Assembly (NCBI GenBank): GCA_016716835.1
Contig: JADJUW010000002.1
Span: forward strand, 248,001 to 312,000
Length of the DNA: 64,000 nucleotides
Direction of reading: 5' to 3'
From: Myxococcales bacterium
GTDB taxonomy: Bacteria > Myxococcota_A > Polyangia > Haliangiales > Haliangiaceae
The notes beneath the pieces were generated by a model. It was given only the letters and a program-made list of their open reading frames with translations, did not search any database and had not been told where the DNA came from. Below, one piece after another: positions 8,907 to 15,556 of the stretch (position 1 is the first letter of the stretch; every line of letters starts with the position of its first letter). A program made the position numbers and the translations under genes.

Positions 8907-9464
8907 TTAGGCTGGCACGAGCAGGCGCCAGCCCGTGCTGAGCTTCACCATGGAACCCACGATGGCGCCTTGACCGTTGCGAAACGCGAGCGTGCACGAG
9001 GCAATGCTGGGCAGCATGGCGGCCGGGTCGGCGCCATAGGCAAAGCCCGACTCCGCGGCGGTCTCAAACCTCTCGACGTTGCCTTGCGCGTCGAAGAAGG
9101 CCTCGTGGAGGCGTTTAAAGCACGCGCGCAAATGCTCCTCGGTGAGCACCTGCTGCTTATAGGCCTTGCTCCGCTCGGGGGACATGAAGGTGTCGACCTC
9201 GCGTGGCGTCGGGAACAGGCGCCGATAGTTGGCATACGTGCCCATGCGCAAGGCCTCGATAATGGCTTGTCCGACCTCTTCGGTGCTTTGCTTGCCGGTG
9301 GTGAAGGATTGCGTGAGGCCCTTGATCGCCTCGGGCGCAATTTCGCCGCCGCTGCCAAATGTCGACAGCTTGTTGTTCATGCGTCGCCGATACATCACGG
9401 CGATCGCGAGAAACCCCAGAACGCGACGCCGATGACCGGGGCCCAAAACATCCACTTGCGCCAT
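8907..9464 (-). CDS. C-terminal part of frameshifted membrane protein (soluble domain)
   Basis: This frame encodes about 160 real residues continuing the protein that begins at 9655. It reads GFLAIAVMYRRRMNNK, completing a transmembrane helix, then a soluble domain of unknown family ending LSTGWRLLVPA. The first 18 codons of the frame (from 9464) are out-of-frame readthrough of the upstream part. Joined by one -1 step near 9410-9416, the whole gene 8907-9655 would give a 249-residue protein: signal peptide, glutamate/arginine-rich helix, one transmembrane helix, cytoplasmic domain. No family is recognised. See the finding on the slippery site. Confidence 0.6.
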   Translation of the reverse strand: MAQVDVLGPGHRRRVLGFLAIAVMYRRRMNNKLSTFGSGGEIAPEAIKGLTQSFTTGKQSTEEVGQAIIEALRMGTYANYRRLFPTPREVDTFMSPERSKAYKQQVLTEEHLRACFKRLHEAFFDAQGNVERFETAAESGFAYGADPAAMLPSIASCTLAFRNGQGAIVGSMVKLSTGWRLLVPA

Positions 9465-9655
9465 TCGTTGACCTTTTGGCGGCTCTCCTCGCGATTCTCC
9501 TCAAAGCGCTGCATTTCCATTTGCGCCCGAATTGCCTCTTGCGCCATCTGATCGCCGCGATCGACCTGAAGCTGGGCACTTGCAGGTCGGGCCATAGCCC
9601 CGAGCACGACGACCATCGCTAGCGCTGCCAGCACGTTGCCTGCGTATTTACTCAT
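9395..9655 (-). CDS. N-terminal part of frameshifted membrane protein (signal peptide, helix, TM start)
   Basis: Eighty-six residues from ATG 9655: a clear signal peptide (MSKYAGNVLAALAMVVVLGA..ASAQ), a charged helical region (MQRFEENREESRQK) and the first half of a transmembrane helix (WMFWAPVIGVAFWGF). The frame then runs into TGA at 9395-9397 after SRSP. The helix is cut mid-membrane, and the -1 frame continues it exactly (GFLAIAVMY), so this is one gene read in two frames. A longer start at 9709 is possible but lacks a signal peptide at its N-terminus. Confidence 0.65.
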   Translation of the reverse strand: MSKYAGNVLAALAMVVVLGAMARPASAQLQVDRGDQMAQEAIRAQMEMQRFEENREESRQKVNEWRKWMFWAPVIGVAFWGFSRSP

Positions 9656-9719
9656 CACCCCATCCCCTCGTAGAATGAGATCGTAGCGCGCGCCCGAGCT
9701 CGTGCTCAAGGGCGTAGGG

Positions 9720-11159
9720 CTACTTGGTGAAGGCCGGCGCTACGGCGCGCTTAAATAGATCGTTCGAAAACACCCCGGTAGGATCAAGTGCGACCTTGTG
9801 CGCCTTGAACGCCGCAAGGCGCTCGGCGCCATATGCCGCGAGCACGTCGGCCGGCCGCAACACGGCGTCTTTTGCAAAATAGAAGCGGCCGCCGTAGGCA
9901 AGCACGATCGCGGTGAGCGCCTCGGTATGCCGCCACAAGGCGTCGCGGCCGCGCGCCGTCACGCGAAAATCGAGCGCCAGTGACCAACCGTCGACCCCGT
10001 GCGAGAGCAAAAAATCATCCGCGCGATGGCGCTTGAGCACGCCGAGGTAAGGGACGATGCCGGCTTGATGGCACGCTGTTAGCACGTCGCGCATGCAGGC
10101 CAGGGCGCCTTCCGCTGGCACAAACAGCTGATACTGAATGAGCCCGCCGTCGCCATAGGCGCGCTCCCAATCGGTGACGTAGTCGAGCAAAAAATTAAAC
10201 GCGACGAGAGACTGCGCATAGCCGCGTGCTCGCCAGCGCCAGCCAGCAAATGCACTCCAGTATTTCGCGGCATTTACCCAAGGCACGAAGGCATCATTCG
10301 TAAACGGCCGCATGAAGCGCCACAAATGTGCCTTGGGAAAGCCCATCACGCGCGTCGGCAGGCCGCTGAGGTTGTCGGCATAGGATGCACGTAGCGCGTC
10401 GGCGTCCTTGGTCCCGACATACTCGGCCGTGTGTATGAGCCCACGCCCAAGCGTCTCGCCGCGCGCAAGGCAATCGACCCACGCCACCAGGTAGTCGGCA
10501 CTGCTTAGCCGCGATTCGAAGCGCAACAACAGCTCCTCGAGATTGCGCGCAATGATCGGTGTAACCATCAAGTTGCCGCTTGGCACCTTGTGTAGCTGTA
10601 ACTTCACCCGCGTCACAGCGCCGAGCAGCCCCATGCCGCCGCAGACGGCGTGAAATAGCTCGGGATGTGTGGTCGCGCTGATGGTTTGCGTTGCGCCGTC
10701 GGCCGTAAGCAAGTCAAGTTCGAGCACATGCTCGCCAAAGGGGCCGCCAACCGTGTTGTTCTTGCCGTGGATGTTCATCGCGACGCAGCCGCCCAGCGTT
10801 GGGCGCATGGTGCCGGGTACCACGGGTGGCCAATAGCCATCAGCGATGGTGGCGCGCCACACGTCTTCGATGGTCGCGCCCGCCTCGGCATCGATGATGC
10901 CGGTGGTCGCATCCCACGACAAGATGCGATTTAGGCGTTCGGTGCTAATCACGAGGCCAGCGCCATTTAGCGCCGCATCGCCGTAACTGCGGCCGGCGCC
11001 GCGAAAGGCGATGCTCAGGCCCGCGGCCCCAGCTTGCGCAACAAGGGTCACGAGCTCGGCGGTTGTTTGCGGCTGGGCGAAGGCGCAGCTTGCGCGCACG
11101 GCGCGACCAAAGCCGGTGAGGACTTGCCTGGGCCATGGCGTTGCGGCGGGCGTGGTCAT
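9720..11159 (-). CDS. DprE1-like FAD-dependent oxidoreductase
   Basis: A 479-residue FAD-binding (VAO-fold) oxidase resembling DprE1, which oxidises decaprenylphosphoryl-ribose to the 2-keto intermediate. Visible are RGAGRSYGDAALN, VPGTMRPTLGGCVAMNIHGKNN (the DprE1 His of HGKN) and FYFAKDA (Lys equivalent to the mycobacterial active-site Lys). The segment GWSLALDF places Ala395 where mycobacterial DprE1 has the cysteine attacked by benzothiazinones. It follows the DprE2-like gene by 13 bases, as expected for a two-step epimerase. Other polyprenyl-phospho-sugar or aldonolactone oxidase activities cannot be excluded from sequence alone. Confidence 0.75.
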   Translation of the reverse strand: MTTPAATPWPRQVLTGFGRAVRASCAFAQPQTTAELVTLVAQAGAAGLSIAFRGAGRSYGDAALNGAGLVISTERLNRILSWDATTGIIDAEAGATIEDVWRATIADGYWPPVVPGTMRPTLGGCVAMNIHGKNNTVGGPFGEHVLELDLLTADGATQTISATTHPELFHAVCGGMGLLGAVTRVKLQLHKVPSGNLMVTPIIARNLEELLLRFESRLSSADYLVAWVDCLARGETLGRGLIHTAEYVGTKDADALRASYADNLSGLPTRVMGFPKAHLWRFMRPFTNDAFVPWVNAAKYWSAFAGWRWRARGYAQSLVAFNFLLDYVTDWERAYGDGGLIQYQLFVPAEGALACMRDVLTACHQAGIVPYLGVLKRHRADDFLLSHGVDGWSLALDFRVTARGRDALWRHTEALTAIVLAYGGRFYFAKDAVLRPADVLAAYGAERLAAFKAHKVALDPTGVFSNDLFKRAVAPAFTK

Positions 11160-11172
11160 GATTGTCGGCGCC

Positions 11173-11913
11173 CTAGAAATTTAAGCGGCGAAAGATAACA
11201 GACGGCACGCACTTCATGGCCATGCCAACCAGCGCCCATCGGCGCGGCACATAGCCGCTCGCGCTACCTCCCTTGGCGGCGAGTCGAAGCGAGCGCTTTG
11301 CAGCCTCATCGGCGGTAATGACCCAGAACAGATTTTTGGCGCCACGGATCATGTCGGTTTCGACGTAGCCGGGCTTAATGGTCACAATGTTGACGCCATA
11401 GCGCGTGCAGCGATTGCGCAGCGCCTCGAGATAGGTGGTTAGGGCGGCTTTAGACGTGCCGTAGGCTGGCGTGTTGCGACGCCCGCGTTCGCCCGCAATG
11501 CTCGAGATGCCGACGATGCTGCCGCGCCGGACGGCTTCGAACTTGGCGGCAATAGGGTTCATCCACGCCATGGCGCCAATCACATTGACCGCAATCGTGG
11601 CCCGCTCCTTCTCAAAGTTGTATTCGCCCTCACGGGTGAACTTGAGGATGCCAGCGGCATAGACCAACAAGTCCAGCCCTCCGAGGTCGCGCTCAATGCG
11701 CTCGAGCAGCGCGGGCACCTCGGCGTGGTTTTCGACGTCGTGGACGTAGCACTTGATGTTGTCGGGTGACGTCTGCTTAATGCGCTCAAGCTCATCGGCG
11801 CGGCGCGCTAGGATGGCCACCTTGGTGCCACCGCGCGCGAGCTGCGTGGCCATGGCTGCCCCAATGCCGGAGGATCCGCCAACGACAATTGCGTGCGTAA
11901 ACGTTAAGGCCAT
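11173..11913 (-). CDS. DprE2-like short-chain dehydrogenase
   Basis: A 246-residue classical SDR with GGSSGIG (cofactor site near residues 10-16), NVIGA, GISSIAGERG (catalytic Ser) and YGTSKAA (Tyr/Lys). SDRs next to DprE1 reduce the 2-keto sugar to decaprenylphosphoryl-arabinose. Together with the next gene this suggests a polyprenyl-phosphate pentose epimerase. Start chosen at 11913 (MALTF..) because the Rossmann strand then begins at residue 6; a longer frame to 11943 exists. The upstream GIY-YIG gene ends 13 bases before this start. Confidence 0.7.
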   Translation of the reverse strand: MALTFTHAIVVGGSSGIGAAMATQLARGGTKVAILARRADELERIKQTSPDNIKCYVHDVENHAEVPALLERIERDLGGLDLLVYAAGILKFTREGEYNFEKERATIAVNVIGAMAWMNPIAAKFEAVRRGSIVGISSIAGERGRRNTPAYGTSKAALTTYLEALRNRCTRYGVNIVTIKPGYVETDMIRGAKNLFWVITADEAAKRSLRLAAKGGSASGYVPRRWALVGMAMKCVPSVIFRRLNF

Positions 11914-11926
11914 GACGCCCACTAGT

Positions 11927-12220
11927 TTACCGCCTTGTGGCAAGCGCGGCGCCCTGCGCGCGAAGAAACGCGAGTTTTTGTGCCCGAGGCTGCGCTTTCA
12001 CCGCGGCTTCGAGTCGCTGCGCCGAGGCCCGATCGGCGCATGCAGCCGTGGCGAGCAGGCGTAGCGGTCCGCGGCCGCGCGTATACTTGGCGCCCTTGCC
12101 CGCGTTGTGCTCGGCGAGGCGCTTGGCGACATCGCGCGCGATGCCGGTGTAGAGCGTCTTGTCGGCGCAGCGCAGCAGGTACACAAAGTAAATGGGCGCG
12201 CTCGGCGCGGGCTTGGCCAT
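11927..12220 (-). CDS. GIY-YIG nuclease family protein (YhbQ/UPF0213-like)
   Basis: A 97-residue single-domain GIY-YIG protein: YFVYLLRCADKTLYTGIARDVAKRLAEHN shows the family's two tyrosine-containing strands, and KYTRGRGPLRLL completes the core. It lacks any UvrC-like partner domain, matching the short YhbQ-type group that may nick DNA. The start MAKPAPSAPIYF at 12220 is chosen over an upstream frame (to 12373) that overlaps dps in a different reading frame. It lies between dps and the DprE2-like gene on the same strand with 13-base gaps. Confidence 0.8.
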   Translation of the reverse strand: MAKPAPSAPIYFVYLLRCADKTLYTGIARDVAKRLAEHNAGKGAKYTRGRGPLRLLATAACADRASAQRLEAAVKAQPRAQKLAFLRAQGAALATRR

Positions 12221-12233
12221 GCGGGTGCGGCGG

Positions 12234-12701
12234 TTAGGCGAGCAGGCTGCGCAGCATCCACGCGGTTTTTTCGTGGGTCTGCATGCGCTGGGTGAGCAAG
12301 TCGCAGGTGGGTTGGTCACTGACTTCTTCGGCGATCTTAAACACCTCGCGCGCGGTGCGGGCGACAGTTTCATGGCCGGAGACGAGCTTTTTGATCATGT
12401 CGGTGGCCTTGGGCACGCCGCTATCTTCTTTGATCGCGGACAGCTCGCCGAATTGCTTGTAGGTACCCGGTGCCGGAAACCCAAGCGCGCGGATGCGCTC
12501 GGCAATGAGGTCCACCGCCAGCGCCAGCTCGTTGTAGTGCGTCTCAAACATGAGATGCAGCGTCTGAAACATGGGGCCGGTGACGTTCCAGTGAAAATTG
12601 TGGGTCTTGAGATACAGCGTGTAGCTGTCGGCCAGCACGCGCGACAAGCCGTGGGCGATTTCTTTGCGTTTGCGTTCTTCAATGCCGATATCGATTTTCA
12701 T
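12234..12701 (-). CDS. dps: Dps-like ferritin, DNA-protecting iron storage protein
   Basis: A 155-residue ferritin-like four-helix protein. The ferroxidase motif THNFHWNVTGPMFQTLH and the downstream FETHYNELALAVDLIAERIRALG contain the His, Asp and Glu ligands shared across Dps subunits. Dps dodecamers oxidise Fe(II) with peroxide, store iron and can shield DNA. Start at 12701 with AGAGG upstream; a longer frame to 13055 runs over the tRNA and is rejected. The gene is divergent from tRNA-Asn, which begins about 170 bases away. Confidence 0.9.
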   Translation of the reverse strand: MKIDIGIEERKRKEIAHGLSRVLADSYTLYLKTHNFHWNVTGPMFQTLHLMFETHYNELALAVDLIAERIRALGFPAPGTYKQFGELSAIKEDSGVPKATDMIKKLVSGHETVARTAREVFKIAEEVSDQPTCDLLTQRMQTHEKTAWMLRSLLA

Positions 12702-12816
12702 AGGGCCTCTGTCGCCAACTCTACTCCCGTTTGTCGGCAAGCACAGGCCGCCGCCACACGGCCGCCGAGACCGCCCCCAAAACGCCAAAACCCCTGCGCC
12801 CGCCCGCCCCGCGGCC

Positions 12817-12822
12817 TTGACA
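12817..12822 (+). promoter_or_regulatory. Possible -35 element of the tRNA-Asn promoter
   Basis: A perfect TTGACA lies about 47 bases upstream of the tRNA. A weak -10 (around 12839-12845, CAATTT) follows at about 17 bases, giving a start near 12852. Only the -35 is convincing. Confidence 0.3.
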
Positions 12823-12868
12823 ACCCCCCGGCTTTCGAGCAATTTGGCGGTCCACCATCGGTGGGTCT

Positions 12869-12940
12869 TCCGGGGTAGCTCAGTGGTAGAGCAGGCGGCT
12901 GTTAACCGCCTGGTCGGAGGTTCGAACCCTCTCCCCGGAG
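12869..12940 (+). tRNA. tRNA-Asn (anticodon GTT)
   Basis: A full cloverleaf can be drawn. The acceptor TCCGGGG pairs with CCCCGGA, with discriminator G at 12940; the D-arm is GCTC..GAGC; the anticodon stem is GGCGG/CCGCC with loop CTGTTAA, giving anticodon GTT at 12901-12903; the T-arm is GGAGG/CCTCT around TTCGAAC. No CCA is encoded. The 3' half is the integration site of the adjacent island; the tRNA stays intact because the island supplies an identical 3' end. Confidence 0.95.
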
Positions 12941-12942
12941 CA
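12922..12942 (+). repeat. attL core: 3' end of tRNA-Asn
   Basis: A 21-bp sequence beginning TCGAACCCTC and ending CCCCGGAGCA is identical to 54926-54946. It covers the T-loop to the acceptor end plus two bases beyond the tRNA, the usual core for P4-type integrases. The copy here completes the functional tRNA. Confidence 0.9.
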
Positions 12943-13065
12943 GCTGCTTTGTCCGTTACTGAACAAGGCTGTCCATTAAAGCTATAAAATTCAATAAGTT
13001 GAAATGATGCCCAATCCAGGCAGGCCCGCCGGCATCCGTGGCTGTTCAGGTACATCTAGGACCTT

Positions 13066-13091
13066 TTAGGTATACCGGCTAGTATACGAGA
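13066..13091 (+). repeat. Subterminal element, left copy (two GTATAC boxes)
   Basis: The 26 bases contain AGGTATAC, then AGTATACGAGA. Twenty-two of 26 positions match 54850-54875 near the right end in the same orientation. It lies 124 bases inside attL and directly before the integrase GTG; an inverted GTATACCT follows at 13109-13116. It may be an integrase arm site, a site for the AlpA-like protein, or the int operator. Confidence 0.55.
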
Positions 13092-13092
13092 G

Positions 13093-14337
13093 GTGGGCAA
13101 GCCTTCCCGTATACCTAAATCACCCAAACCGCTCAAAAAGCCGCTGCGGCCCGCCGATAAGCCATTCACCGTAAAAGAGGTGGAAGCAGCAAAGCCAAAG
13201 CAGGCTAGGTACCTTTTGTGGGAACCAGGCGGCCTGGTTTTGGAGGTGTTGCCCTCCGCCAAGAAGGTCTGGCGCCATCGCTATACAAAATACGGCAAGC
13301 AGCACTGGTACAAGCTGGGCGATTACCCCGTGGTGTCACTCGCCGATGCCCGGACCGCGCTGGCTGAGGTTAAGGTGTCGCTGGCCAAGGGCGGCGATCC
13401 AGCAGCCGAGAAGAAGCAGGCCAGGGTGGAAGGGGCCAATACCTTCAAAGCCGTGGCGCTTGAATGGTGCGAAACCAATGCGGCAGGCCTCAAGCCGAGG
13501 ACGGCCAAGCAGCGGCTAGACAACCTCACCAATCTCATCTTTCCCTCCCTTGGTCACCTGCCAATTGCCTCAATATCCGCATCAGTTGCGCTCCAACCGC
13601 TCAAACGCATCGAGGCCAGGGGCAAGCACCACACCGCGCGGCGCATGCTGCAGCATTGCGTCGCCATTGCCGACTACGCGATTGCTAAATCGGTATTAAA
13701 ACTCAATCCATTTCAACCTCTCCGGCGGCTCATGAAGGCCGAGACCGTTAGGCACCAACCTGCAATTATCAAGCCCGCCCGCTTTGGGCAGCTATTACGA
13801 GCCATAGACGCTTATAGCGGCGATGCGATCACCCGCCATGGGTTGCAGTTGCTGGCGTTGTTCTTTGTTCGGCCAACGGAGTTGAGAACCATGCGATGGA
13901 CGGCCATCGACTTCGAAGCCCGGCAATGGAGCCTTTTCGCGACCCAGAGGAAAGAGAAACGGGAACTTGTCGTGCCCCTTGCTAGGCAGGCGGTTGAGAT
14001 ATTGACGCAACTTCGCGATATGACGGGCGATAGAACATACGTCCTTGGTTCGCGGCTCGGAGATAAAATTCTGAGCGAGAACACGTTTAATAGCGCATTG
14101 CGGCGAATGGGGTTTAGCGGCGATGAGCACGTAGCCCATGGTTTCCGAGCAAGCGCACGCACCATGATGAATGAGGTGCTTAGATGCGAAGGAGAGCTAG
14201 TTGAGCTTCAGCTAGGTCGCGAAATCCCCGGCCCGATGAGCGCAACCTACAATCGGGTTGAGCGAATCGATGACCGCACAGCGATGATGCAGCGGTGGGC
14301 GGACTATCTGGATGAGTTAAGGGGTGGCAAACCATGA
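13093..14337 (+). CDS. int: P4-type tyrosine integrase
   Basis: A 414-residue site-specific recombinase. The N-terminal 100 residues form the DUF4102-type arm-binding domain (TVKEVEAAKPKQARY, GKQHWYKLGDYPVVSLADAR). A core-binding segment and the catalytic domain follow, with Arg265 (PTELR), the His349/Arg352 box (HGFR) and the nucleophile Tyr386 (TYNRVE). Start is GTG; AGAGG lies 4 bases upstream. Position next to attL in tRNA-Asn and outward-flanking orientation fit an integrase that uses tRNA 3' ends. The next gene overlaps its stop as ATGA. The subterminal element at 13066-13091 abuts its start and may mediate autoregulation. Confidence 0.92.
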   Translation: MGKPSRIPKSPKPLKKPLRPADKPFTVKEVEAAKPKQARYLLWEPGGLVLEVLPSAKKVWRHRYTKYGKQHWYKLGDYPVVSLADARTALAEVKVSLAKGGDPAAEKKQARVEGANTFKAVALEWCETNAAGLKPRTAKQRLDNLTNLIFPSLGHLPIASISASVALQPLKRIEARGKHHTARRMLQHCVAIADYAIAKSVLKLNPFQPLRRLMKAETVRHQPAIIKPARFGQLLRAIDAYSGDAITRHGLQLLALFFVRPTELRTMRWTAIDFEARQWSLFATQRKEKRELVVPLARQAVEILTQLRDMTGDRTYVLGSRLGDKILSENTFNSALRRMGFSGDEHVAHGFRASARTMMNEVLRCEGELVELQLGREIPGPMSATYNRVERIDDRTAMMQRWADYLDELRGGKP

Positions 14338-15185
14338 AGCATGCTCCAGCGGCACCGTCGAGCCCTCTGAAAAGGTTTGATGTCGTAAAGGCCTTGAGAG
14401 GCCCAAGTTTTTTCAAGGCATACCGCGATAACCCCCTCGCCGAGATTCGCAGTCGAGCGATTATCGTTGGCAAAGCCATCCTTGGGCAAGACGCAGAATC
14501 AAATGCCTTAGTTGCGGAGGCCACGAGGTGGCGGACGTTGATAGCGTCTATGCTAACGCCTGGCATTTATCTCGGAAGCGCGGCAGAAGAGAGCCGTTTT
14601 GATGAGCTACGGTCCTGGTTGATCTTTATCGACCGGTGCCAGAGCAAGACCGAAGACGACCTTCCGAAGCTTGCACCAAAAGACCGCAAAGAGGTGTTGA
14701 GAGTATTTGCCTTGGAGCGAATCGCGGCGGTGCTGGTGGAGTTCGACACGGGCTTGCCCTCAGTGGGCAAGACGCTAACTTTGGCGACCTACCTCACTGA
14801 GGCACTGCTTGCCAGTCTCTACATGCGTGACGCGGATTCGCTAGCAATTGCGCTTGCAAGCGCGCAGGCAAGCGCCCTAAGCGGCGCCCAAGGGGGCCGG
14901 CAAACCAAGGCCTTGACGGCCAAGGCATATGCTTTCATTTGGGTTCGGTTTGATCAGAAAATGAAGCAGCTCGACAAGCAGGGGAAGCCTCCCTATCAAA
15001 GCTATACCCAAGCCTCTGAAAAACTCGCCGCGGAACTTGAATACAAGATTTTGGAGGCGGCACGAACCTTGAGAAATAACCCGATCGGGGCTGACGGTAT
15101 TCTGAAAGTCCTCACAAGGACCGACGATGAGAAAAATATTTCGCGAGAATTTGCGCCAATAAAACGAACGCTTAGCCGCAACTAG
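14334..15185 (+). CDS. Unknown island protein translationally coupled to integrase
   Basis: A 283-residue protein of no recognised family. It is mostly helical by composition, has no transmembrane segment, cysteine cluster or nucleotide-binding motif, and is basic at the C-terminus (FAPIKRTLSRN). The ATG overlaps the integrase stop by 4 bases, so both are translated from one message. That placement suggests a role in integration, excision control or island maintenance, but nothing in the sequence proves it. Codon use resembles the integrase and primase rather than the host flanks. Confidence 0.6.
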   Translation: MKHAPAAPSSPLKRFDVVKALRGPSFFKAYRDNPLAEIRSRAIIVGKAILGQDAESNALVAEATRWRTLIASMLTPGIYLGSAAEESRFDELRSWLIFIDRCQSKTEDDLPKLAPKDRKEVLRVFALERIAAVLVEFDTGLPSVGKTLTLATYLTEALLASLYMRDADSLAIALASAQASALSGAQGGRQTKALTAKAYAFIWVRFDQKMKQLDKQGKPPYQSYTQASEKLAAELEYKILEAARTLRNNPIGADGILKVLTRTDDEKNISREFAPIKRTLSRN

Positions 15186-15247
15186 TCAGGGGGGAGGGGG
15201 GCCTCCTCCCGGTTTTGCATGGTCGCAACAGTCGTCATGTTGGATGC

Positions 15248-15556
15248 ATGTTGAAAAACAACGACCCAATTAGCCCCCCTCCTCACAACCCCGCTTCGAG
15301 CAGCAAAAAGTTTACGTTGCTGCGGATCGGCGACCTTCTAGAAAAGGTGCCGATGTGCCGATCGTGGATCTACGACCAAGTAGGTAAACGCCTCTTCCCG
15401 CCGCCCGTCGGAATCGGCGCCCGCGCCGTGGCGTGGGTGGAAGCTGAAGTCGATCAGGTCGTCGAGGCCAAGGTCGCCGGTAAAACCGAAGCAGAAATCC
15501 AAGAACTGGTGGGCGAGCTGGTTGCTGCGCGCGCCACCAGCGGAGGTGCTCAATGA
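15248..15556 (+). CDS. AlpA-like helix-turn-helix regulator / excisionase
   Basis: A 102-residue protein whose middle matches the AlpA/MerR-like winged-helix family: LLRIGDLLEKVPMCRSWIYDQVGKRLFP, then GARAVAWVEAEVDQV, which is the typical RxxxW(V/L)xSEV end. In P4-like elements AlpA proteins activate the integrase or act as excisionase. Start is ATG 15248; a TTG 33 bases upstream is less likely. Its stop overlaps the primase start by 4 bases (ATGA at 15553-15556), placing both in one unit. Confidence 0.75.
   Translation: MLKNNDPISPPPHNPASSSKKFTLLRIGDLLEKVPMCRSWIYDQVGKRLFPPPVGIGARAVAWVEAEVDQVVEAKVAGKTEAEIQELVGELVAARATSGGAQ

Noticed and set aside
12702..13055. N-terminal extension of dps reaching past the tRNA
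   Set aside because: Would read through tRNA-Asn; the ATG at 12701 has a ribosome-binding site and matches Dps length.
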